The notes beneath the pieces are model-generated. The model was not told the DNA's origin. It saw only the letters and a program-made list of their open reading frames with translations, and ran no database searches. This document shows, piece by piece, positions 36,368 to 46,840 of a stretch of 64,000 nt of DNA (positions are counted from its first letter, which is position 1; each line of letters opens with the position of its first letter). Origin of the DNA: Parietaria judaica. Lineage: Eukaryota; Streptophyta; Magnoliopsida; Rosales; Urticaceae. The position numbers and the translations under genes are program-made. The stretch covers positions 23,324,001 to 23,388,000 of the forward strand of contig OX940863.1 of assembly GCA_954871525.1 (NCBI GenBank), in the 5' to 3' direction.

Positions 36368-37703
36368 ACCGGCAAATATACCCAAGTTGTTTAAAAATAT
36401 GTAGATATAGCCAAGTTTATTTTTCAGTGTCATATATTCCCAAGCTGTGATTTTCTGCGTTTCTAGAGATTTTCGTCCATCTCCGTTAACTTTCCGTTAA
36501 CTCGCCTTGCCTCGTCCCAGATGTCTAAATTAATTATGGACATGGTTGAGAACAAATGGTCAAGAATAAAAAAATCTGATTTGGATTCTAGGATGCAGAG
36601 CAATTTGAACCTAGAAAAAAAAATCCAGAATTCCAGAAGTCGTTCATCATAAATACATATATATTATATACAAGGAGCTTGAAGATTATATATTAAAAAA
36701 TAAATTTAAAACTTTTACTCCATTAACAGGGTCATGAGAAAAATAATTTTGCTTTCAAGAGGATTTTCGTTGATCGCATAATTTGAGCCTTCGAGGAAGC
36801 TGTTATAAGAGTGAGAAAGGGGGCCCACTAATATAAATAATTATAAATAAGGGTGAGTTTAACGGTAAGTTAACGACTTAACGGAGATGGACAATCTCTA
36901 GAAACGCAGAAATTCACAACCTGAGAATTAGGGTTTAGGGTTTTATTTTGTAACCGGTTCTCGGTTTTGTTCCGGTTCCGGTACCGGTACCGGTCCTGGA
37001 ACGGTTTTAAAAAAAATAAAGGACATTTAGTTTGAAACTGGGAACCGGTACTTCCCGGTTTAAGGAACCGGGAACCGGAACCGGCACCAGAAGCAAAATT
37101 TCCCGATTTTTGGTACCGGTTCCGGTTTTAAACTACATGTAGTTTTAGATGTTTTCATATTATGTTGTTTTTAAATATTTTGTATGCTTATTGTAGTTTT
37201 TGGGTTATATGTCTTTTTTATGACTTAAACTACGTGTAGTTTTTCGTTATTAGGGTTTAATATTTACCATTTTCAATTCTCGACCCTTTCAATCTCTCTT
37301 TTCATCCTTCGCTCCATCATATTCTTCTCTTCGCCGAGAACCCTCCACTGCCGATTACATGTCTTCGTCTTCCAACTAGAAGATTTCGCTCGCAAGCAAA
37401 ATGTATGTCTCGTATTAAGTTTTTGTTTCGGCCCTTGATTTTTGTCCCGTGTTAAGTACCAAATTTTTTCACGAATCTTTTCTTACTTTTTCTCGGTACC
37501 GGTTTTCAAAAAAATAGGGAAATTTACAACCGGAACCGGTACCAAAAATAAAAATCCCAAATTTTTGGAATAGGTACCAAAAACAATTAATTTCCCGATT
37601 CCCGGTTCCACTTTCACCCCTATTGAGAATATATGATATTACTGAAAAATAAACTTAGCTCTATATTGATATATTTTTTAACAACTTAAGTATATCTGAG
37701 TCC
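36368..37703. mobile_element. Foldback/TIR element interrupted by a hAT insertion
   Basis: The left arm 36368-36530 (agccaagtttatttttcag, then ctgcgtttctagagatttt) is inverted at 36880-36920 (aatctctagaaacgcag), and the arm continues at 37631-37703 (ctgaaaaataaacttagct) after a 694-bp interruption. Removing the interruption restores one continuous arm. No ORF is present. Confidence 0.8.
36929..37622. mobile_element. hAT-type element (694 bp) nested in the foldback element
   Basis: The ends are taggg and cccta, flanked by the 8-mers ctgagaat (36921-36928) and ttgagaat (37623-37630), one mismatch. It lies exactly at the break of the foldback arm. The interior has repeated ggtaccggtaccgg and ccggttcc motifs and no transposase. 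Confidence 0.75.
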
Positions 37704-37782
37704 CTCTATTTTTGTTCTCCGAAAATACATAGCTAGCCCTTTTCCATAATTTTCTAATTATTTTAGATACCCATTAGTTTTC

Positions 37783-37783
<1 letters not shown>

Positions 37784-37876
<93 letters not shown>
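37784..37876. repeat. ATT microsatellite, target of the large LTR element
   Basis: About 31 tandem att units end exactly at the left LTR; the array resumes on the other side at 53408-53440. The element therefore inserted into a longer ATT array. Confidence 0.95.
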
Positions 37877-37877
<1 letters not shown>

Positions 37878-38690
37878 GTTAATGCCGTTTTTGGATCAAC
37901 GTGAAAAGCGGCCCATAATTTCGTTTTGGGCCGGGCCCAATGACCGCGCGATATTCCGCCTCCGTTTCCGCTCCTGCAAAGAGTGTCAAAAACGTGAACT
38001 CACGAGGAGGGCAGAGGAAGGGACCTCTATCGCTCGCTCCGACGCTCAACATTAGTCGAGTACTTTAAGATCGGGAAGAGAGAATGGCGAGCAGAGGTTT
38101 TTTGGCTTGAGAAAGCTTACCGAAAATGGTGGAGGGGCTCTCGTATTTATAGAGAGCATCGTGCGACCCCTAACAGTGTGTTTTCCGTTTTAGGGGTCGT
38201 AGCGACCCCTAATTTAGGGGGCGTAGGCACGGTTTATTTTTTAGGGGTCGTAGCGACCCATAATTAGGGGTCGTTGCGACCCCTAAACCATGTTTTTATC
38301 TTTAGGGGTCGTAGCGACCCCTAATTAGGGGTCGTTGCGACCCCTAAAACCATGTTTTTGTCTTTAGGGGTCGTAGCGACCCTTATTAGGGGTCGTATCG
38401 ACCCCTAAATTCATACTTTATTTATTAGGGGTCGCAGCGACCCCTAATTAGGGGTCGTAATGACCCCTAAAAGCATGTTTTCGGAATAGATCCCGCATTA
38501 GTATTCCCAAGTCGGTTTTGAGTTGACTTTATCGGGGCGGGTCTCATTGACTTTTCTGAGTCTGGTCAGAGTTGACTTTTTCGGGGCGGACCCGGATTGC
38601 CTTCGTGGGCCTTTGGCGTTTGAGCCTTTTTTAATGTGTTTTATTAGGCTGGGCCTTAACATTTTTAGGCTCCGAAAAATACCCATAACA
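37877..38690 (-). repeat. LARD 3' LTR (left)
   Basis: 814 bp. It has lost 38 bp relative to the right LTR next to gcgcgat, between short gat repeats, and contains the hairpin array described below. Otherwise it is nearly identical to the right copy. Confidence 0.93.
38190..38475. repeat. Hairpin array inside the LARD LTR
   Basis: About ten alternating copies of palindromic aggggtcgtagcgacccct units joined by aattaggggtcg and ctaaaccatgttttt spacers. Each unit can fold on itself and with its neighbours. The same array is at 52905-53190 in the other LTR. Confidence 0.9.
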
Positions 38691-38809
38691 TTAACCCCCC
38701 AGTTTCTTGGGAGATTTAATCTTGCGAGAAACTTTAAGTCCTCTTCTTGAAAACCGGTTGGTGCTCGCGAAGAGCTTTGTTTTTGCGGGCCGAGTCATCT
38801 CAGTCCTAA

Positions 38810-38975
38810 TTTTGCGCCTGAACGTCTTACTTTTAATTATTTTGCCGGGTTTCGCGCCTTAGCGTCTTACTTCCCGATGCTTTGCTGGATTTGCGCCTTA
38901 GCGTCTTATCTTTTAGTAATTTTGCCGAGTTTTGCACTTGAGCGTCTTACTTCTCGGTCTTTATGCCCGAGTCGG
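38810..38975. repeat. LARD short tandem array (gcgccttagcgtcttac)
   Basis: Four copies of a unit with tttgcgccttagcgtcttac spaced by about 50-60 bp. It leads into the larger array. Confidence 0.75.
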
Positions 38976-40735
38976 CGGGATTAAAATCCAGCCTTTCTCG
39001 GTCTTATTTTTCCTAAGCCGGCAGGATTAAGATCCTACTTGTCTCGATTTTATTTGCCTTAGTTGGTGGGATTAAGATCCTACCTATCTCGGTCTTATTT
39101 GCCTGAGTCGGCGGGATTAAGATCCGCCTTTCTCGGCCTATTTGTGCCTGGGTCGGTGGATTAAGATCTGACCAATCTCGGTCTTATTTTGCCTGAGTCG
39201 GCGAGATTAAGATCCCTCCTTTATCGGTCTTAGTATGCCTGAGTCGGCAGGATTATGATCCAGCCTTTCTCGGTCTTTATTGCCTGAGTCAGCGAGATTA
39301 ATATCCAGCCTTTCTGGATCTTATATTGCCTGAGTCGGCGGGATTATGATCCGGCCTTTATCGGTCCTAATATTCTGAGTCAGCGGGATTATGATCCGGC
39401 ATTTCTCGTTCTTTTGTGCCTTAGTCGGCGAGATTGAGATCCGGCCTTTCTCGGTATTAGTATACCTGAGTCGGCAGGATTATGATCCAGCCTTTCTCGG
39501 TCTTTATTGCCTGAGTCGGTCGGATTAAGATCCGGCCTTTCTCGGTCTTATTTTGCCTGAGTCGATAGGATTATGATCCGGTCTTTCTCAGTCTTTATTG
39601 CCTGAGTCGGCGGGATTAAGATCCCACCTTTCTCGGTCTTTGTTGCCTGAGTTAGCGGGATTAAGATCCGGCCTTTCTCGGTCTTTGTGCCTGAGTTAGC
39701 GGGATTAAGATCCGACGTTTATCAGTCTTTTGTGCCTGAGTTGGCGGGATTAAGATCCGGTCTTTCTCAGTCTTTGTTCCCTGAGTCGGCGGGATTAAGA
39801 TCCAGCCTTTCTCGGTCTTATTTTGCCTGAGTCGGCGGGATTAAGATCCGGCCTTTCTCGGTCTTTATTGCCTGAGTCAGCGGGATTATGATCCGGCATT
39901 TCTCGGTCTGTTGTGCCTGAGTCGGTGAGATTGAGATCCGGCTTTTCTCGGTCTTAGTATGCCTGAGTCGGCGGGATTATGATCCAGCCTTTCTCGGTCT
40001 TTATTGCCTGACTCGGCGGGATTAAGATCCCACCTTTCTCGGTCTTTGTTGCCTGAGTTAGCGGGATTAAGATCCGGCCTTTCTCGGTGTTTGTGCCTGA
40101 GTTAGTGGGATTAATATCCGACGTTTATCAGTCTTTTGTGCTTGAGTTGGCGGGATTAAGATCCGGTCTTTCTCAGTCTTTGTTGCCTGAGTCGGCGGGA
40201 TTAAGATCCAGCCTTTCTCGGTCTTATTTTGCCTGAGTCGGCGGGATTAAGATCCGGTTTTTCTCAGTCTTTGTTGCCTGAGTCGGCGGGATTAAGATCC
40301 AGCCTTTCTCGGTCTTATTTTGCCTGAGTCGGCGGGATTAAGATCCGGCCTTTCTCGGTCTTTATTGCCTGAGTCAGCGGGATTATGACCCGGCCTTTCT
40401 CGGTCTTTATTGCCCGAGTCGGCTGGATTAAGATCTAGCCTGTCTCGGTCTTTATTGCCTGAGTCGGCGGGATTAAGATCCAGCGTTTCTCGGTCTTTAT
40501 TGCCTGAGTCGGCGAGATTAAGATCTCACCTTTCTCGGTCTTTGTGACGGAGTTAGCGGGATCAAGATCCAGCCTTTCTCGGTCTTTTTTTGTCTGAGTC
40601 AGCGGGATTAAGATCCATCTTTTCTTGGTCTTATTTTGCCTGAGTCGGCGGGAGTAAGATCCGGCCTTTTCTTGGTCTTTGATTTGCCTAAGTCCGTGGG
40701 ATTAAGATCCGGCCTTTCTCGGTCTTTGTTCTCGG
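38976..40735. repeat. LARD 46-bp tandem array (about 38 units)
   Basis: The unit is gcctgagtcggcgggattaa followed by gatccggcctttctcggtct and a variable ttattt spacer. It contains the near-palindrome ggattaagatcc. Divergence between units is modest, and blocks of several units recur (for example around 39640-39900 and 40020-40380), which shows expansion by larger steps. Confidence 0.93.
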
Positions 40736-41130
40736 GCTTTTGCCGCCTTATTTTATGTGATTCAGATCTTCGATGTCGTCCCCGTGACTCGGATCGTGAC
40801 GGATTGTTCCCCGTGATTTGGATATTTGGCCGTCATCTTTACCGTAATTCGGGTTGGGTCTTCGGCGTTTTCCTCGTGACTCAGACTTTGACCGTCGTTA
40901 TTCCGAGATCGGGTCTTTGTCTTTGCTTTAGTGGACACTTTGACCGCTGTTTTTTCCTTGATTTAGAATCTTTGACGTCGTTGTCGTGATTCAGACTTTG
41001 GTCGTCGTATCCGTGATTCAGATCTTGACCGCCGTTATTCCCGTGATTTGGATCTTGACGATCGTTTTTCCCGTGACTCGGTTTTGACCGTCTTATTTTC
41101 CATGATTCGGATCTTGATCGTCGTTTTTGT
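40736..41130. repeat. LARD degenerate tandem array (gtgattcggatcttgaccgtc)
   Basis: Roughly a dozen copies of a 27-40-bp unit with cgtgattcggatcttgacc and a gtcgttttt spacer, less regular than the previous array. Confidence 0.75.
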
Positions 41131-42520
41131 GGATCTTTATAATTATATATACATATTTATTTTATGTATACCTTTTATAATCAGATTATTAATTCTGATC
41201 ATATTCCCACATTTTTTTAATTAAATATATATATATATATATATATTTCTTTGAGTTTTGTATGTATATATATATATACACACTTTAATATATAAATATA
41301 TATTTTTTATCATCTGATGTTTATAATCAGATTATAATTATATATATACTTTTCATTTTATTTTTTCATTTGTTTTTCTCCTCCTTTTTGCCTTCATCGA
41401 GCATGAGCAGGTCTTTTTTCTTTCTCTTTTGTTTTCTTTCCTTAGGTCGAGATCGAGCAGGGAGGAAGAAATCCATTTTTCCTTCCCCCGATCAGCCGCT
41501 GCCTCTTCCGTTTGCAGGAGCTCCGCCGACGAAAGGCTTCGCCATGACGACCAACGGCGCTTCTGGGCGAACACGCGGGCAGTGGTCGTGGTCGCGCGCA
41601 ATGGCGAGAGGTGGAGATTTGCGAGCTACCGTCCTCAGGCGAAGCGACGACGGCGAAGGAGGAGGCGATTCCAACGACGGCGTTCGGGGCTCGCCGGCGT
41701 GCGCAGAGGAGATGGTGGGTGGCGACCCAAACCCAGATTCAACGATTCAGAGGGCCGGCGATGTGATCGGGCTTCCTTCTTGGTGGTTAAGCGCGAAATG
41801 GAAGGCGACCGCGGTGGCAAAGTATCAGACTTCCGCCGCCGGGTTGTGGCGTTGTGGAGTCGCGTGGAGTTTTCGGCTGTGGACGCTTGCCAAGAGAACC
41901 ACTTCGGTGGGTCAGAGCTTTGGCTTAGGATCGACGGCAGCGAGCCCTAGGTCTCACGCAGCGGGCTGCTCTTGCGTCTTCATGCGTCGCTATGGCTGTT
42001 TTGTAGGATTTTCGTTGTACAGGGTCGGGGAGAGGCGACGTCACCGCAGTGGAGATGAAGAGCGGTGGAAATGCCGCTGATTTTGGCCGTGGAGGGTCTC
42101 CTTGGCTTGGGCTCCGATTCACGTGCCTGCAGTGGCGGCGAGGAGTTTGAATCGGTGGTGACGCTCTACGCTGCGGAGTTAGGCTTGGAATGCTCGAGAT
42201 TAATTCGAGGCGTTCCGGACGCTGGGCGCTGTTTATCGCTGGAAGCCGGGGCTGGCCGCTCCAGCGAAGAGCACATCGTGGGGGAGGCTTTGACCAACCT
42301 TATTTTTGTAGATCTCTTGAGATTTAGCGGCGATGCGCACTCCGGCGATGACAATGGCGAGTCAGCGTCGGTGCTTACGGGATTGTGGACTTTATCTCCA
42401 GTCGTTAGGGACCAACGATGCACGCCTATAGCGGAGTCGAAGCTGCCGGCGCCGAGCTCGACGTTGGAGGCATCTCTTGGATGCTCCCTAGGCTGTTGTG
42501 GCCGACGGGGGTAAAAGTAC
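41131..42520. other. LARD internal unassigned DNA
   Basis: An AT-rich part (TA runs at 41223-41246) is followed by about 1.1 kb of GC-rich DNA from 41370. Frames of 150-236 codons are open there, but none has a recognisable domain. The frames overlap on both strands, as expected of GC-rich non-coding DNA. A decayed antisense ORF as in Tat elements is possible. Confidence 0.5.
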
Positions 42521-43132
42521 CCTTATCGTAGGATTGGATTCCAGGTTGCACGATGATTTTGCAGGTTCCCTGCGAGAGCGAGGCAGTAAGCCGTTGATGA
42601 CCGAGAGCGAGTCTTAAGGCTGTTCTCCACGGGAGGGTCGTTGCCGTGACTACGGGTTTTCCCTTTACGCCAGCTCCGAGTTTTGTCTATTTGCTCCCGC
42701 CGGGCTCCCCTTTTGATGAGGATTTCCTTTTCGATAGCGTTGAATCCTTTAACGCCCGGTGGATCACTGATAGCGAATGGAAGGAAACGTGTAACGGATA
42801 GCTCCGGGGTCTTGGCTTTTAGCTCTCACCAGACTCCCGTTTTTCCGAGGACTTCCTTGCAATGATTTGAATCCTTAAGCGCGCGGTGGATTGCCGATGG
42901 CGAATGGAATCCTTAAGCGCGCGGTAGATTGCCGATGGCGAATGGAAGGTTATGTGCAACGGGTAGCTCTGGGTCTTGGCTTTTAGCTCTTACTAGGCTC
43001 CCGTTTTTTTCTAGGACTTCCTTGTAATAATGTTGAATCATTAAGCGCGATGTGGATTGTCGGCAGCGAACATGAGGTTACGTGCGACGGGAGATTCCAG
43101 TCTTGGCTTTTTTGCTCTCGCATGTAAAACCC
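42521..43132. repeat. LARD tandem repeats of about 150 bp, left of the nested insertion
   Basis: Units contain aagcgcgcggtggattgccg, gatggcgaatggaaggt and ctccgggtcttggcttttag. The same repeat continues at 52089-52500 beyond the nested Gypsy element. Confidence 0.8.
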
Positions 43133-45212
43133 AAAATATATATTATATATATATAAAAAAAAAAGGTGTCAGTCAGGGTTCGATACCCTCTTTTCTCCCC
43201 CCCTCTTCTTTTCCTTTTCTCCCTCTCCTTCCTCCCGTATCTCTCCCTCTCTCTCTGTTCTTAAAAAATTTCTCCCTCAACAAAATGTTCAAAGCTTGAC
43301 AACTCGGTCACCGGAGCTCCGATCGGCGAGATCTTGGTACCGTTGGAAAGCTCTCGAGGAGGCGAACAAGTTGCTGGGCGGAAGTCGACCGGAGGTGGCG
43401 GCGTTTGACCGGAATAATCGCCGGAAGGTTCGGTTTTAAAACCTTAGATCTATTTCATTTCGGTTAGATTTTGAGAAAACTAACACCGGAATCATGTTCA
43501 TGACGCCTATTAGAGTCCGTTGGTGGTGCCACCTCGCCGTCGTCGGCCGCCGCGTCATTTTCCGATTTCGGATTTTTTTTGAGGGGTTTTGAAGCCCTCG
43601 TCGAGGAGATCGAAAGCCCTCGATCGGAATCGTCATCGGACTCTCGGTAAGCCCGAATTTCTTTGACCTAGTTTCTGAATTTAGATGATCAAATTAGGTG
43701 TGTTCTGGGCCTTGATTGATGAAATTGACTTCGCGATTGCGGTTAGAACAGTCGAATTAAGCTAGGGGAAGCATAAATTTGTCGAATTGATGCCCGTTTT
43801 GCTGCCTCGTTTTGCGTGCCCGACGGGAATTCGGCTCGGGTTAATTTTTAGTGTAACGGGTTTTCAATTGACAATTTGAATTCCAATCTTAGTAGTATTT
43901 GACTTATGAATGGTATCGGTGTTATAGCTGGCACGGATAGTCGTCCCGTAGTCGCCTCGAAGACTGTGCTACCCGAACCACCCGTTTTGACTAATTCAAC
44001 AGATCCCGAAGTCTCTAGTCATCAATCTCAGGGCCAAGACGAACCCGCATCATCGACTAGCTAGTCGATCGGTCAAAGTTTCCACGGATTGAGGTAGGGG
44101 CTATTACCTTTTCTCGCTAATTAAAATGAATGTAGAAACCAACGTTATAATGAAGATTGAACCGGATAGGTTAAAATTGGAATTAATGAAATGTTATTTT
44201 AATCAGAAGATAAAATTTATGTTATGATTGTCGTCGCTTGATAGCGAGGCAGGGAACCAGGTATGGTTTGATATTCGTTATTATATTTATGCTTATGGTT
44301 ACGTCGGAATGACGTATATTGATGTTGGTACCCGCTTTGGGCGGATGATGATTATTATGATATGGTACCCGCTTCGGGCGGATGAGCTGCTGACGAGCAG
44401 CTGGCTACTGCGCAGTAGGCCGGATATGGATATGGATATGGATATGGATATGGATATGATTGGACCAAAAAGTCAACATTTCGACCCATGGCGAACTGGC
44501 CGTCTTTGGTAGTGATTAGGATCCCGAGTCGAGGGCGAGTTACGGTTAGGGACTTCTAGTTCACCTATGCTCGTGCTTTGAGGACTCGATGGGATATAGT
44601 GGAGAAAAGGCGCGAGCTGACTCGGCATGGACCACCGAAATGATTTGACTTTTGTGGGGTATATTTATTTATTTTATGAAAATGATGATTAAATGGTTTA
44701 TGATGACGTTTAATTTATTTTATTGAATTTTGACTATTAAAGGTTCGGTAAAGAGAATTGGTAATAGATTCCCTACTGAGCATGTGGTGCTCACCCCGTC
44801 CATATACATTTTTTTTTCTTCCAGTTACAGGTGGCGATCAGTATCAGACCCCGGGCGAGGAGTAGTTTGAGTTAGGAGGTCGACGTGTTGATTAGCTTAA
44901 CCGTACCTCTAGTGTTCGTCGAGGTGAATCTCGCTTTTTGGGTTGATCTTTTATTCAGACTTGTAATGGATTAAATTAAGGATATTTGTGATGGTGATAC
45001 TTTATATTTGTCGTTTTATGGTGTTGTATAAACTGTGGTCGTTGATATTGTATTGTCGTTTTAAGTCCCACGGGCAAAAGTTATGTGTTTGTTGTTGTGG
45101 ACGTTGAATATTCAACGGTATTGTTTAAATGATGATGTGTCATTGACCGGTCCAAGTTTGAAAAGTCATTGTTTTTGTCTTATTCTACTAACCCCCATCT
45201 AGGGGCGTTACA
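43133..45212 (+). repeat. 5' LTR of the Gypsy element
   Basis: 2080 bp. It includes a pyrimidine-rich stretch at 43185-43265, a gatatg hexamer run at 44420-44460 (one unit longer than in the 3' LTR), and the end cccatctaggggcgttaca. Confidence 0.95.
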
Positions 45213-45352
45213 GTTTGGTATCAGAGCCTAGGTTACGGCACCTAGGGTACAACACCATAAAGCTATTTATTCTCTTCGTGTTCTCTGGTCGTGTTTTGTT
45301 TTGTATCACCATCCATAATCCTGACACTTTAATCTTTTTACAGTTGATCAAC

Positions 45353-46216
45353 ATGGTACGGAATTCTCGAAATACCCCTGATGCGCGTCCCGCGTTTGAT
45401 TTTGAGCAAATGGCTGCTGCTTTCCAAGCGATGCAACAAGCATCACAACCACGCGATCCTGCCGCTAGAAAGAGGAGAACCTTTGCAGAATTCATGAATC
45501 AATCCCCTCCGAAGTTTGAAGGATTCCCTGATCCTGCCACTGCTGAGAGATGGTTGGAGTAAGTTGAGAAGAAGTTTGAGGTGCTTGACATTCCGACCGA
45601 ATACCGTGTTAATTTCGCAACGTATCTTTTTGAGGGCCCAGCGGCCCAATGGTGGAAAATGTACCAGGAAGATACCGGGGTGAATGAACCGACATGGTCA
45701 AACTTTGTTTCTGCATTCTTGGCGTATTATGTTCCTGAGGATTACCGTTTGGGAAAGATTTATGAGTTCTCGCAGCTGACTCAGGGGAGTATGACAGTGA
45801 CCGAGTATCAGGCAAAGTTTGTTGAGCTGTCGCGCTATAACCCGGATGCCGTGGCTAACCCTGCAGCTAGAATAGTGAAGTTCCGACAGGGACTTCGACA
45901 ACGGATTAGTGAGACCTTGGCGCCATTGCGGTTTTCTGATTTCTCAGAACTTGTCGTTTCTGCGAAGAACACTGAAGCAGAGCAAAATCGTAATTATCAG
46001 ACAAGACAGAGAGGCTCCGAGACGAGAGACAGGAGAACAGACAAGAAAGGCAAGAGTTACAGTCAAGGTTCTTATAGTAGCGGATCGAGCGCTAGTTCGG
46101 GTTCTGGTTCATCTGGCAGTCGGAGATACTCGCCTTATGGTACTTGTCACCTCTGCGGGCAGCCAGGCCATTACAAACGCGATTGTCCATTTTCACAGCA
46201 ACAGTTCCAACCGTAG
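45353..46216 (+). pseudogene. Gypsy gag with internal stop
   Basis: The frame starts MVRNSRNTPDARPAFDFEQM and contains the retrotransposon gag core (PPKFEGFPDPATAERWLE, then FEGPAAQWWKM and LTQGSMTVTEYQAKFVELSR) and a CCHC knuckle CHLCGQPGHYKRDC. In-frame stops interrupt it at 45560-45562 (TAA) and 46214-46216 (TAG), while the frame is otherwise well kept. Both stops could arise by a single C-to-T change. Confidence 0.88.
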
Positions 46217-46285
46217 ATATCTCACACCCAACCTATTGGGACCCAGAGTTTCTACTCGCCAGGTGGTGCGAATCAGAATCGTCCT

Positions 46286-46840
46286 TTGTCAAACCAGAGT
46301 CCTATACCCAACCAGTCAATGGGATTTCGGCCTCGAGGTTTCGCTCCACAGAGACCTCAAGGATTTGGGTTTCCTTCGGGTCAGACTGCACCAGTCCCTG
46401 CACCGTCATCAGGCAGTCACAATAATTTCCGCCTTCAAGGGAGTGGTGGCTCAGGCGGAGGGCAGAATAGAGGTGGCAGATCACAGTCGAGCAGGAACAA
46501 AGGGAAAGGAAAATCATATGCCGTTACGGGTGTCGAGGCCCAGGGGAAAGAAGTCGTCGACGGTATGATTCTTGTTTCTAATTGTTTGTCTCGTGTATTG
46601 TTTGATACGGGGGCATCACATTCTTTTATATCGGTGGATCTCGCGTCATCTTTGGGGCTAGATATCGAGGCATGCACTGTTCTGTTAGAGTTGTCTACTC
46701 CTACAGGGGGAGTGTCGGAGGTTTCAGTGATTTGCAGGTCATGTAAGCTCGTCATCGAGGAGGGAAAATTTACCGCAGATGTGCTAATTCTTCCTATGAC
46801 CGAGTTTGATGTAATATTTTGGGATGGATTGGTTGTCTAA
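46286..46840 (+). pseudogene. Gypsy gag tail and aspartic protease region
   Basis: The same frame as gag continues after the TAG. A Gly/Ser/Gln-rich linker is followed by the protease active site LFDTGASHSFIS. The end drops out of frame near 46825, where the pol frame takes over, indicating a one-base frameshift at the protease/pol boundary. Confidence 0.85.

Noticed and set aside
38976..40735. CRISPR-like regular repeats
   Set aside because: Units are direct tandem copies without unique spacers, inside a plant LTR element; CRISPR arrays are not expected here.
41370..42514. Overlapping ORFs of 150-236 codons in the LARD interior
   Set aside because: Several frames on both strands are open in the same GC-rich DNA and none shows a known domain or consistent start context.
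43436..43636. Minus-strand 66-codon ORF present in both Gypsy LTRs
   Set aside because: Identical only because the LTRs are duplicates; no domain, and opposite to the element's coding strand.
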